Shown here in pieces: positions 9,780 to 20,968 of a DNA stretch of 64,000 nucleotides. Each line of letters begins with the position of its first letter. The first letter of the stretch is position 1. The translations under genes were made by a program, and so were the position numbers. Source of the stretch: Corinectria fuckeliana (Eukaryota; Ascomycota; Sordariomycetes; Hypocreales; Nectriaceae); contig WPDH01000018.1 of NCBI GenBank assembly GCA_019137255.1, positions 1 through 64,000 on the forward strand. The letters run 5' to 3'. The notes beneath the pieces were generated by a model. It made no database searches and was not told the DNA's origin. It saw only the letters and a list, made by a program, of their open reading frames with translations.

Positions 9780-12254
9780 ATGGCCGACTCGTCGAGAACC
9801 CATCGCACGTCCAGATCCCGTCGCAGCAGCCTCCGTGTTCCCCGGGCCCGTCCCAGTGCCGGCGCATCCAGGACCTCGTCCGTCCGCTCATCAGGCGCCG
9901 CCGCCGCCGACGACGTCCGGCTCCCCTCCGCCGTCGCCGCCGCCAGCCAGCACAACCTCCGCGCCGCCTCGTCCCGCTTCTCGCTCAACGACCAGTTCGC
10001 CGCCACCCGCCAGGAGTACGAGCTCTGGGACGACGACGCCAGCTCCGTCTTCGAGCGGGTGACCAACGCCTCCGAGGCGGGTGATGGCGCCGCCGCCGCC
10101 GACCGCAGCTCCGGCTTCGACGGTGCCGGACCCGGCGACGAGCTGCCCGACTGGGACTACTACGACATCCTCTGCCTGCCCTGCGACGCCGCCGACGACC
10201 TCTCCCGGGACCAGGTCCGCCGCGCTTACCACCGTCTCTTCACCCTGTTCTACCCCGACAGCTACCCGGAGCACCTCCGGCCCGTGGCCCGCCAGCAGTT
10301 CCTCCGCGCCCAGGAAGCCTTCGAGGCCCTCGTCGACCCCGCCCGCCGCGCCCAGTACAACTTGGAGCGGTTCCTACAAGCCGACGACGCGGCGTCTTCG
10401 CACCACGAGGCCGCGTTCAACGAGGCAGTGCGGCGCCGGCTGCAGAATGGCATCCAGACCAGCTCCGACTTGGGCATCCGGCTCGACGCAACGAGGACGG
10501 GGAGTCGCCGTGGCGGCTCCGCGTGGCAGGCGGGCGGCTCCTCACCGTTGAAGTTGTTGGACTTTGCGCTTGGCCAGTCTATATCGGTCGATGTTCCGGG
10601 CCTGCGTAGCGTCCTCCAACCACAGGTATCGCGCCTAGAACGGCTCGCATGGTCCAAGGAGAAGGATGGAGAAGCCGTCGAGAGCCTTTCGCGACCAACA
10701 ATCGAGGTCGCTGCCCCGACACTGACCGTCTCGGGGTCCGTCTACGGTGTCACCGGGGACCTGCTCATGCCAACTGCCCTCCTGTATGACCGCTACCAGC
10801 CTCTGCTGCCCTTGACGATCCCGAGACACCGGCTCATCCAGCTCGTCGAGAACAGGCTCTCCCCCCTGGTAGCTCTGCGATACCGACAGGAGATCCTGAA
10901 CCGCGCTCCTGCGTCGTCCCCAGACAAGCCCCGATGGGTCAAGACGGCCATTGAGCTCGAGACGGACGTTCTCCCCGAGTTCTCCATCACCAGCCGCCTC
11001 TACCACCACATGATCCTGCCCAGCCTCGCCGAGCCGACCGTCCTCGAAGCCAGCGTCCAGTCCTCGCGCCACGTTCCCCGAACGCTGCCTCGCCTCGTCC
11101 TCGACGTCCGCCAGAACATCTACCACGGCACGGCCTTTGCACGCATGGACAGCGGCGACTGGGTGCTGGGGGCCAGCGACTCCTTTCGCCTCTTTGCCGG
11201 CTTCTCCAAGATGAACCCCAACATGTTCTGCGCCGAGTCCTCCCTGAAGACGGCCCCGGGCCTGGAATTGGGCTTCCGCACCGGGCCCCCTGAGCGCACA
11301 TCCGTCCTTGGCTCCTCGGACTCACCCAGCTGTGAGAGGGGGATCAGGGGCCTCGACAGTGAGATGGACACTTGCAAAGAAGGGACCTGGGCCGTCTCCG
11401 CAGCCGCCACTCCCGTCTCCGTAGCTGGGTTCGTGCGGTACAGCAAGAACATATCACTCCCCTTCCAGCCCTCGTCCTCGGAGACATCAGCGCCGTCGTT
11501 GCCGCCCTCGGCCCGCCTTGAAGTAGAGCTGTGCTCCAACACCTTCCAAGACCGCTACCTGGCGCTCCGCAACCTCTGGTCCGTCGGCCGCTTCGCCCGC
11601 CTCGGCCTCGAAGTCGGCGTCAGCCTGCACAGCCTGCACCTCTCCGTCTACTGGTCCCGCCTCGGCCAGCGCCTCAGCGTGCCGCTGCTCATCGCCCCGC
11701 AAGCCCTCTTCTCCCGGGACGTCTTCCTCTGGGCCGGCGCCATCCCCTTCGCCGGCCTCGCCGCCGTCCAGCTGGCCCTTCACTACCGCCGGAGCCGCGC
11801 CTCCTCCAAGGCCGGCGGCTCCCGGACCCGTCGCCGACCCCTGCCCTCGGCCGTCGCCGTCGCCCGCAACCGGTACGAGGCCGACAGCGTCACCGTGCTC
11901 CTCGCGCAGCCGGTCGAGGCGCGCCAGAAACGCCAGATGTCGCTGGGCGGGCTGGTCATCATGAGTGCCAAGTACGGCGTGCCCGACGCCAAGGGCCAAC
12001 TCGCCGGCGAGCTCGTCGCCGACGTCACCATCGCCCTGGCCGCGCTCATCGACGACTCCTCCAGCAGCCCCGGGGCGCCGCGCCTCGTCATTCCCAGCAG
12101 CGTGCGCAAGAGCCGCATCCCTGGGTTCTGGGACCCAGCGCCCGGCCGCGAGAAGATACTCCGCGTGCAGTACTCTTACAGGGGCGTCGAGAGCGTCGCC
12201 AGATTTGGTAGTGGCGAAGAGCTCGCCCTGCCCCTGACGCCAACCAAGTCATAG
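9780..12254 (+). CDS. DNAJC11-like J-domain protein, mitochondrial
   Basis: One uninterrupted exon of 824 codons. Residues ~122-195 form a J domain (DWDYYDILCLPCDAADD... through QFLRAQEAFEALVDPARRAQYN). The N-terminal ~110 residues are Ser/Arg/Ala-rich and disordered. Residues ~215-680 match the beta-rich central part of DNAJC11-type proteins by general character. The C-terminal ~130 residues (VTVLLAQPVEARQKRQMSLGG region, a PDAKG segment and IPGFWDPAPG) match the DUF3395 domain that ends DNAJC11. DNAJC11 associates with MICOS and the outer membrane in cristae organisation; that role here is inferred from the family. Oddity: the J-domain HPD tripeptide is YPD (Tyr158-Pro-Asp160), so stimulation of Hsp70 is doubtful. 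The gene is GC-rich and convergent with the zinc transporter gene. Confidence 0.88.
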   Translation: MADSSRTHRTSRSRRSSLRVPRARPSAGASRTSSVRSSGAAAADDVRLPSAVAAASQHNLRAASSRFSLNDQFAATRQEYELWDDDASSVFERVTNASEAGDGAAAADRSSGFDGAGPGDELPDWDYYDILCLPCDAADDLSRDQVRRAYHRLFTLFYPDSYPEHLRPVARQQFLRAQEAFEALVDPARRAQYNLERFLQADDAASSHHEAAFNEAVRRRLQNGIQTSSDLGIRLDATRTGSRRGGSAWQAGGSSPLKLLDFALGQSISVDVPGLRSVLQPQVSRLERLAWSKEKDGEAVESLSRPTIEVAAPTLTVSGSVYGVTGDLLMPTALLYDRYQPLLPLTIPRHRLIQLVENRLSPLVALRYRQEILNRAPASSPDKPRWVKTAIELETDVLPEFSITSRLYHHMILPSLAEPTVLEASVQSSRHVPRTLPRLVLDVRQNIYHGTAFARMDSGDWVLGASDSFRLFAGFSKMNPNMFCAESSLKTAPGLELGFRTGPPERTSVLGSSDSPSCERGIRGLDSEMDTCKEGTWAVSAAATPVSVAGFVRYSKNISLPFQPSSSETSAPSLPPSARLEVELCSNTFQDRYLALRNLWSVGRFARLGLEVGVSLHSLHLSVYWSRLGQRLSVPLLIAPQALFSRDVFLWAGAIPFAGLAAVQLALHYRRSRASSKAGGSRTRRRPLPSAVAVARNRYEADSVTVLLAQPVEARQKRQMSLGGLVIMSAKYGVPDAKGQLAGELVADVTIALAALIDDSSSSPGAPRLVIPSSVRKSRIPGFWDPAPGREKILRVQYSYRGVESVARFGSGEELALPLTPTKS

Positions 12255-12978
12255 AACACACCCAGCTCATGTTTGTTTGTGTGCAAACTTTTCAGTTTGC
12301 GCAATGTATATGTTATTGTTACGATTTTTTATGAACCTGAAAACGGCCGGAAGGAGATGGGACGGACGGATAGTTACGTAGGAGGCATACTTAGATCGGT
12401 GAGCGATCATGAAGGGGCAATTGGGAGGGAAATACCATCTCGTACGGAACGCCGTATGTGCTTACGGCCAAGGTATCCCGACTTAGTCTATCGTATAAAA
12501 TCGAAGAAAACAAGACGAAGACTAGAAATAGGCAACCTCCACTCCAAACAACAAGAAGACTTCTTCACAGAAAGAAGCATATCCCGTATTATTGAAGATT
12601 CCGAGTTAACAGAGTTGAGCGTCACCCGGATTCCAAAGTGTAACGCACTTTAAAGCCACACATTGTGAAAGACAAAAGAAACACTCATTATAGCACTGTC
12701 GGCGTATCTATCGTACACAAGTAACCCTTCTGCCTAGCATGACACCCGTAGCCCAACTCATGCCCAAGCAGCCACCGCTGAGAAACAAAACAAAACAAAC
12801 ACGTAAACGCCTAGCCCTTTTAATTAGAAAAGTTATCCGGTTATGGAGGAAGAGAGCCACTCTCCGGCTCATGGCCCTGGACACAGCAGTGTCCGTGGGG
12901 TCCAAATATCTATTGGGGTTGTCCGGGATCTGGAATAGTCTTCAGGGAATACCAACTCTTGGAAAGGCGGAGATCAAC
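12255..12978. other. Convergent 3' flanks
   Basis: The 724 bp between the J-protein stop and the zinc transporter stop carry A-rich stretches (12495-12570, 12786-12830) and presumably both 3' UTRs. Short frames here start without a good ATG and resemble nothing known. Confidence 0.6.
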
Positions 12979-14748
12979 CTAGTGATCACGTCCATGAGCA
13001 CTGTGCGCGCTGTGCGTGGATTCGCTGGCGCGTCGAGTGGATGAACCCCTGGACGATGCCTCGACGTTGGTGCAGCAGCCTTGACCCTGGCAGTCTTCAA
13101 CGCACTCAAGAAGACACAGGTCCCCCTTGGCCCCGTCAATGCCGCCGTCAAGGGCGAGGGCAGCGGCTTCCTCCTGCTGCATGTGCTTCTGGTCGAGGCA
13201 GAACTCCGGCTGGATAGTGGCGCTGTGGATGCCGTAGGCATGGAGGCACTTGCGAGCCCGGCGAGCGAGCTCCATGTACTTCTCACCACTGTGCGAGTCG
13301 ATAGGGAAGGAAACCTGAATGTGCATGCTTGCAACAAGCTTGGTGTCTGAGAGCTGCCAGACATGAATGTGATGACAGGTGACGACACAAGGCAGGCCTT
13401 CAATGTCCTCCCGAATATCCTTGATGCTGACATGTTCGGGGGTCGCCTGTAACAGAACGCGCGCAGTTGCACTAGTTAGAGGAATCGATGTCTTCAGAAT
13501 GATGGCGGTGATGAAGAGCGAGACGGCAGGATCGGCGTAGAGCTTGCCGGGCCAGTCGGTGAGCCAAATGATGAGAGCTGTAGCCATAACACCAATGTTT
13601 CCTAGGGCATCGCCAATGACGTGCAAGACCATGGCGTTCATGCCCATGTCGTCGTGGTTGTGGCCATGGCCCTTCTTGCCAGGCTTCTGGGGTAGCGTGT
13701 GATTGTGGCCCTCGTGAACACTGGAGTCACGTCGTGGGCGGTGGATAGCCGGGTGGGAGTGAGCAGACTGCTTGGGAGTACTGAGAGAGTGGCTGCCTTT
13801 CTTGGCGCCCTGGAGCAGGGGCGACTCTTCATCCGCCTCATCCTCTTCGGCGATGAATGTGGCATCGAATTCGGGTTCGCTCTCGCTGGTGGAATCACTT
13901 CCCTGGGCCATGCTCGCGGCGATGATATCTTGGCGGAAGCTGGCGGGGTGGATACTCATGTCCTCGATGCTGGCCAGACGCGAGTGCCCGCTCTTGCTGG
14001 ACCGGCGGTGATCGCGACCTCGGGTATGGGTAGGAAGGCGGCTGGCGGTAGTGCTGGACTCGTCCCCGTCGTGGTTGTGCTCGTCGTGGGAAAGCAGGCC
14101 GGCGCGGCCCTCCTCCTCATCGTGGACGTGATTGTGCGAATGGCCGTGCCCGTGGCCGTCATGGTCGTCGTGGTCGTCGTGCGAGTGGCCGTGACCGTGG
14201 CCGCCGAGGACAAAGAAGCCAACAAGGTTGGAGAACAGGCCAGCGGAACCGACGATGAGCATGAGCTGGGGGTTTGTGATCTCCGGGGGCTCGATGAATC
14301 GGGTCAGGGCTTCGAGGATGATGGAGACGCAGAGGGCGATGAGGAAAACGGCGTTGAAGAAGGCACCGAGGATCTCGGCACGAACCCACTAACGGCGGAT
14401 TAGCAATCGTATCTCGATGGATGGATGCGATAGGGGACCTACGCCAAAGGTGAACTCGTCGGTGGTGGCCTTTTGCGCTGCGGACACAGCCCAGAGGCCG
14501 ATGATGAGGGAGATGATGTCGTTGAGCTGCGGAATTGGTCAGTTATGAATGCAATGGCAGCGCGCGAGGGGCGAGGGCGAGGGCGAGGGCGAGGGGCGAC
14601 CGACCATGTGGAAGGCATCGGCCATGAGAGCAAGCGAGTGGGCGAGGAAGCCTGTGGTGAGCTCGAGGACGAAGAAGGCCGTGTCAAGGGCGATCATGAC
14701 CTTGATGCGGGTGCTCTTGGACCACGCCATCTTCTGGAGGAGCCCCAT
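12979..14748 (-). CDS. zrc1: CDF zinc transporter, Zrc1/Cot1 type
   Basis: Exons 14605-14748, 14443-14526 and 12979-14388 (minus strand) give 545 residues. Introns are 78 and 54 nt with GTCGGT...GCAG and GTAGGT...TTAG borders. This is a cation diffusion facilitator that exchanges cytosolic Zn2+ for H+; Zrc1 proteins sit in the vacuolar membrane. TM2 carries HMLND (His47, Asp51) and TM5 carries HVIGD (His332, Asp336), the two halves of the transport site; intron 1 falls inside the first motif. A very long cytosolic loop (~residues 140-325) between TM4 and TM5 is rich in His and Asp (GHGHGHSHDDHDDHDG-like stretches) and acidic Ser runs. It is longer than the yeast His loop. The C-terminal domain follows TM6. 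An in-frame ATG at residue 7 is an alternative start. Confidence 0.95.
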
Positions 14749-17700
14749 GGTGAGGGACGAGTGGGCGCCGACGAAGGCGTAGGAGCGACGATGGCAGGCT
14801 TAGTGATTGAATCAAGACCCGGTGGTGATGATGATGGTGGAAAGAAGAGAGTTCAGTTGGGCGGGGAGGGAGATTTCTGGTTCCTTGCGATGACGGAATG
14901 CGACGGGGGCGGACATGAACCGAGCGATCGCCCCCGGGACTGTGCTATGGAGACTTGCAGAGGACTTGCAGTGGGACTTGGATTAGGGAACCCGGGCAGT
15001 GACCGCAGGGAGGGAGGCCCAATCATAAACCGTTCCAGGGCCACTTATCGGAGCACTGGAGGGACACGGGTAGGCTTGTAGACTAGATTACTGCAGCGGT
15101 ATTCGCACGTACTGGACGTGTTAGATAGGGACGAGGTGGTAGGTAGATACCTGGCATAACTCACAGTAACCCGTTAGTGGAATTGAACATGCAGTGTCGA
15201 AAGGATTGGGAGAGAAGAAAGAGAGTGAGAAAGAGAGAAGAGAAGAGACCTATATATATCCATCGTGGGGGTGAAATCGGAGACGCCTGAGGGCCAAAAA
15301 AGACCTAGACTACCTTGCTGTACGAAGTACTATGCTGGCAAACCTTGGGGGTTCTGCTAAGAAAACTCTACGCCCGACGGGACTCACTGGTAGCTGAGCT
15401 GGTGGCTAGGTAGGTACCTAGTAGCTTCGCGGTGGCGACGGAGGTAGAATCGATAGCGTACATGACAATGGATCACGGCACGGCAGAAGGGGCTGGCTGA
15501 GATTAATAATAATGCCACTGCACCAGCACCAGACGTCCGTACTCGTGTTCCATGCAAAACGTATTCGTTTTGTTTTGTTTTAGAAAGTCGAGTTTTGTTT
15601 TAACCATCAGATAACAGCCCAAGGACATCCCGGTTGCTGGGGCTATGCCTGCAAGTAAAGTGAAAGTACTGTTTCTGGTAGCCTACGATCGGACCTCGAA
15701 CACTCGACCACGACGCCAACGTCAGCCGCCACAAGACGATCGCTCACAGGGGCATTTGTACTCGCACAGTAGCAATCGCATTCATATCAACTGGAGGCCA
15801 GGAAGACTACGTAGTAATGGCGCCAACCTCTTGATCACTTGTGTAGGGACAAGCTGGCTTGACTGGTCCAGCTACATACTGCAAGTGCTCTTCTTTACAT
15901 AGTACAAAGTAGAGCACAGCAGTGGTGTTGTTAGGCGATCAATGGTTATCGTGCCGTTCAGATGCCCATTCCCGGTCCCTTTAGCGGACTCGATTCCGAT
16001 TCTTACTATGTAGCAAGCCGACTCATATGCGTCGTACTTCATATTTTATGCCGACCACGAGCGCTGGGCCAACTGTTCTCGTCTGGTCTCGTTGTGGTCC
16101 TTTCTTTTTCGGGGGGAGAGCTGTATACAGTATCTACTTAAAGAGACACGGCTTGGCCGCCTGCAGCCCGGGTGCCAAGACAAGTGGAGATAACCTCCCG
16201 CCCGCCTTTAGTGTTCGGCCGGCACGGATCCCTCTGTTCCCGATCACCTGTTGCCACTATTGGTAGGCCTCCTCCGGCTTCGGGGGAACATGGGTTGGAC
16301 CCGCGCCAGCGAGGGAGTTTGAACATGGCGAAGTATCAGCCCAGCAGATCGGACCCCAAAGATTGAGATTGTCGGCTGATCAGCTTAATAGGCGAACATG
16401 GCAAAAGCGTCGCTTCCGTACCTTATCTGAGCTCCATCCCCACGCCGGCACTGTGAATCCCCTTGACTGGTCAAAAGCCACGAAATTACAGATTCATCGC
16501 ACGGAGCGCGTGTCTGCATCTTACTGGGCATCAAGAGCTGGATCGTTCCCTGTGCTCCCTCTTCCCCTGTATTCTCACTCCTCTTGACAAGGTACGACCA
16601 CTGACCTGTCCGTGTAAGTCACGGGTAGGGAGCGACCTAATCCAAGCCCGGGAATATTCTAGCCGAATCGGACCATGAGACATCAGCCAACATTACATAT
16701 CTTGCCTTGTTCTCTCTTCTCTTTCGTATCTTGTTGGTCCTGGCACTTGGTGGCTGATGTTGCCCTGCGCCACTGGATGTGCGCTGGTACTTTTTAGGCA
16801 GATGCAGCAGTCTTATCGTAAAGAACCAGACCCAACTCACCATTTCTCCGGGTATAACTGAACCATTGGGACGTAATTATTTCGTAGAAGTATTTGAACA
16901 AAGAATGTATACAACCCAACGGAACAGACATGGTACAACCCAAAGGCCTTTAACACTAGTAAGATGATCCAATTAGTGCAAGGCGCCCGGATACGGAAAC
17001 GCCCGAAGGAAGACCCTTCGACGTTGGCCATCTCGATACGCTGAGAGAACCTGGAAGTGTATAAACTAATAAATTAGTGAAGGTAGCGAGCAACCAAACT
17101 GCCCGTTTGCCGCCCAACCGGGCGTCTTCAGTGTGCCCGGCTTTGGCGTCCTCAGGCGGGCAGTGAAGGTGGGCAGTGGAGGCGGGCCGCCCCGCTCCCG
17201 CCCTTCACCACGGGTGCCTTCCGGTGGCGCTTCGGACCTTGCTCTATTACATATAGGTAGAACAGACAGACGTATGTAGACATATCAGCAATTCTCACAG
17301 AATCTCGGCGCGATCAATCGTCTCTGCTGGTACATGTGGAACTAGCAGCAAAGCATATGTACAACGCCTACCGTTACGCCTAACACCTCACCTGTAATAC
17401 CCACCAGAGTTCTCACTGCCTTAATGGCTAAACTCATGACCGCCAATGAAGATACGCGGTGGCGCAACGATACGCAGGGGCTGTTACAACACAGGTAGGA
17501 CTAACAACCAACACTGGCAGCTTATTCGCTGGGAGGGCATCTGCTTGCGTTGCGCAGCCTAGGCGCGTAAAACAAGGGAGCGCATGACTGTTGGCGGCAA
17601 GCAATGGGGCGCGGCAGACCGCCGGTCGACAGGGAGGCAGCTCTGCCCATGTCTACAAAGTACGTCGACCTGGAACTGTCGCTATCACGAATCTTAATTC

Positions 17701-17822
17701 TATTTCTCTTATTTGAAAGCTTTTTGTCTATTTTCACTCAGCAGGCGCCTGTTGTCTTGGTTAATCATTCTATATTCCTACTAAGCGCACTGCGAGACGA
17801 TCACCAACCGTTACGCCCAAAC
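14749..17822. other. 3.1-kb divergent gene-free region
   Basis: No credible gene on either strand. A purine-rich stretch at 15204-15250 (GAGAGAAGAAAG type; a CT-rich leader on the minus strand) lies ~460 bp upstream of the zinc transporter ATG and may belong to its promoter or leader. Short TTTTG repeats lie at 15567-15602. A GC-rich repeat cluster at 17101-17230 is listed separately. In-frame ATGs at 17604 and 17649 could extend the NLR-like protein upstream, adding a hydrophobic segment. Confidence 0.55.
17121..17183. repeat. GC-rich cluster of short direct repeats
   Basis: Within a GC-rich island (17101-17230), GGCGTCTTCAG (17121) recurs as GGCGTCCTCAG (17145). A 13-bp unit GGGCAGTGAAGGT (17158-17170) is followed directly by GGGCAGTGGAGGC (17171-17183). 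Similar GGGC-rich mini-repeats often mark ends of small fungal DNA elements, but no family is recognised and no target duplication was seen. Confidence 0.5.
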
Positions 17823-20128
17823 ATGGAGGCTGCCGCTGCTTCCATCGCCTTCATCCAGATTGCGAATGACATTGTCAGTGGCGTTATCAGGGTTCGAAAG
17901 CTATGGAAGAAAACCAAAGACATGCCGAACGCGTTTCAGGAAATCCTCTCGGACATGCAAGCCCACGCCGCCATGTTCAAGGCCATTTCGGAACAACTGC
18001 AAATCGAAAGCTCATCTCTGGGTCCCTCGGTCTCGAGCAGCTTGAAACTGGCAAAACAGGCCAACGATGACTTCGATGACCTGATTGGGGACATGCTCAG
18101 GCGACTAAGATCGAAAACGGGCCTGAGAAGAAAGTTCACAATGGTCACAATCGCAATGAAGGAGGATACCATAGATGAATACCAGCAGAGGCGGTCCCGA
18201 CTACTCCAGCTGCTACACTTGTCTATCGAATCCTATCAAATGTGAGTTGAGTTATCACTATGCCAGTATGGTCCTGCTAAACTAGAAATAAGTGCATTGG
18301 CGAAACGAAGCCCTGAACTCATATCGAAAAAAGTCACGGCCGACTTGACAACATATATGGACAACCCGCAGGTGCAGAAACGAAGCTCCGACCTCATCTC
18401 GAAGCAAGTCACGGCCGACTTGACGACATATATGGACAAGCGGCAGGCGGAGAGCCGAATGCCCGAGCTCATTTCGAAACAAGTCACGGCCGACCTGATA
18501 GCATACATGGATGGCCGGAAGATGGAAGACCGTACAACTGTTTTACACAAAGACATCCAATATCATGGCTGGCCGCGAAGCAATGCCTCAGTTCCCGGGT
18601 CGGGAAAATCGTCCAGGAAGACAGAGTCAAAATCCATCGTCAAGCTTGGAGCATTCACGTTGGAGTATACCAGAAGCACGGGCGCGTGGCAAGCCCGCAT
18701 CCAATGGCCCAACAGGATGTCACAGTCTTTCTACGAATTTATTTCCAAGCAAACTTACAGTGGATGGATGTATAACTATAGGGTCTACAATGTCATACCA
18801 CTTCATTCGGAAATCATACGAAAAGTGACAGCCGGTGACAAAGACGGTGTCTTGGAGCTTTTCGCTACTCGCAAGGCATCTCCCTTTGACAGGTATTCAA
18901 ATGGAGGCACCCTATTATATGTCAGTTCACGCTCTTGTCCTGGAGGAATATTAGACTGACGAATGGATAGTTTGCAGCGAATAGCCAGAAGTACGAAATG
19001 TGCAAGCTTCTCCTTCGCATGGGTCTTGATGACTGCTTGGTTTTGCCACCCAACTCTAGCGGCAGGTAAGAATGAAACATGACACTTCTAGTAGGAGCTA
19101 CCTCTGACGATTTGCTACCTAGCTGTCCACTATTGACCCTTGCTAGTGGACTCCGGAATGCGCCGGAGTCAAATTCAGAAAAAAACAGGCTGCGAATCGT
19201 GGAGCTCTTCAACTCATACATTGACGAACCAGAAGATACTCTGATAGCCAAAATCTTCCATTTGATCAGGGAATTTGACCATGGTGATATGGGCGCCGAG
19301 GTCTTTACGGAAAGCTTCCTGCCGGGTTTGCAAACAGGTCCGTTGAGGTACCGCCTTGAGGCTTTCCGGCTCGGTTCATTTCACGTTTCTGCAGGTTCGC
19401 TTCTATACAAATTTCTTGGAAGGCACGATCATCAGATGATACCCGGCGACGTCAACCAGTCGACGCGCGAGCAGCTATCGCTTGTTCACTCGGCAGCTGT
19501 GGCACTGGGTATACGATTCCCTGATGACGTAGTCTTTCCTGGAAAAGAATTTCCAATAGTCAGGCATTACAACGAGTATTGGAGTGAAATGGTCCAGCAA
19601 ATAGCATCAGCGGCATGCCAAGGAGACCTCCATAGCATCGAGACGGTAACACCCTGGGATGCTTATCATGTCCCGATTTGGCGAGGCACACCACTAGTCT
19701 CTGTCATTGGAGGCGCACTTTGTTATATGTCGCCGAATCTTGAGAGGTCCTCTTGGGATAGAATTTTCCAGAGGACTATTCAAAAATGGGCATACAACTT
19801 GCAAGCTGGCGGAGTGGACCTGGCTGAGTACGGGCGTCGAGAAGTTGTGGCCATGGAGCAAGTGCGAGGAGCGCTAGATGCGGATGCAATCGAAGCGTCG
19901 AGGGGTCAGATAAGACCGTCCGGGGGATTAAGAACTTACAAGTTTAACCTGACTGGCTGGAACGAGAGTCATTGGGTCCCGATTCGATTACTGGGTCTTA
20001 AGGTCGGGCCGCGCTACGAGGACTGGCGACTTGAGTGGGTACCTGAGTTTGAATGGATGGCAAAGGAGTTTTGGAGGTTGATAGAGAAGGAGAGTGTTGT
20101 GATGCCAGGATCTTGGGTTGACTCATGA
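17823..20128 (+). CDS. NLR/ankyrin-like protein with three 25-residue repeats
   Basis: Exons 17823-18241, 18293-18920, 18971-19065 and 19123-20128 (introns 51, 50 and 57 nt) give 715 residues. Residues 1-140 form a helical region (MEAAAASIAFIQIANDIVSG...) of the kind found at the N-terminus of many fungal NACHT/ankyrin proteins of the NLR group. Three tandem 25-residue repeats (ELISKQVTADLTTYMD core) follow, encoded by 18303-18527. Then come a mixed domain (KLGAFTLEYTRSTGAWQARI) and an ankyrin-type segment that becomes continuous only after splicing (GGTLLYFAANSQKYEMCKLLLRMG, written here in two parts: GGTLLY and FAANSQKYEMCKLLL). The remaining ~350 residues are unrecognised. No NACHT or P-loop motif is visible. 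Function unknown; self/non-self recognition or cell-death signalling is a guess from architecture. ATG 17823 was chosen because the domain begins there. Confidence 0.75.
18303..18527 (+). repeat. Three tandem 75-nt coding repeats
   Basis: Units at 18303-18377, 18378-18452 and 18453-18527 each encode 25 residues around ELISK(K/Q)VTADL(T/I)(T/A)YMD. The first two are closest, and the third has diverged in its flanks. The period keeps the frame, and the conserved part is amphipathic, suggesting stacked helices. Confidence 0.95.
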
Positions 20129-20968
20129 GCTAGGTAGAACTGGCGGTTTATATATCTCTTGGCGTTGTATTGGATGTTCGGACATTGGTCTAATCTGGAT
20201 ACTCAGTGCAGGTGTTTGGAGTTTAGACTGTAATATTCTATCGACATAGGACATAGGACGTTGGGCACCAAATTTCTAGGAGGACGACAAGGATTTGGAA
20301 ACCTTCGAATTGATGATCATTCGTACCAACAGACGAGCCCTTCTTTTTTGTTCGCCCTAGGACTATTTATATCATAACCGATCGCGATGATGAGTAGCGT
20401 AAAGCATGCTATTCCTTCCATATCTACTCACGTAAAGAATATGCACTGCTCTCCTAGCCCAGAACTGAAAATGTGAAGTGGAAAATTACGCCAGCTTCGT
20501 GGTTCCCTAATTGCCTGACCTAAACCATAAACTACCTCATTTGTCTTTGGTCTGGTTGTTCTAGTGTAAGTACTTCGTACTTAGGTACTTATTTTAGAAG
20601 ATCGTAAGTTGTGAGAGAGAGACCGTATTGGATTGCGAAGTACCTTTCATCGGCACTGGATATAAGTAACACTGCCTAAAGGGGAATGGTTGCTCCTGGC
20701 GTCCAAAGTTCGGCCGATTGGCTGTGCGAAGTATGAACTAAGGTATCATGACTTGTGAGCTGACGTCGATACGCAAAGCAAGTGCTACCCCGCCTCAACA
20801 TCCCGAAGCTCCTCCCTCAACTTGAACCTTGCTCTACTTACCTTTTCAAAATCCAGCTACCCATCCAGGCTAATCAAACTTTTCAAAAAAGGCAGGTCTA
20901 GATCCATCACCATCGCCTGGGATTTTTGGCCCGTTCTTCGTTCATCCTCACTCGTCGCTCCGATCACA
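20129..20968. other. Intergenic region upstream of the MEMO gene
   Basis: No credible coding region in 840 bp. GTACTTCGTACTTAGGTACTT-like short inverted repeats occur near 20570-20592. The last ~150 bp are C/T-rich and look like a fungal leader. Confidence 0.6.

Noticed and set aside
12269..12653. Plus-strand frame after the J-protein stop
   Set aside because: It lies in the convergent 3' region, its content is basic and irregular, and it has no homology signal.
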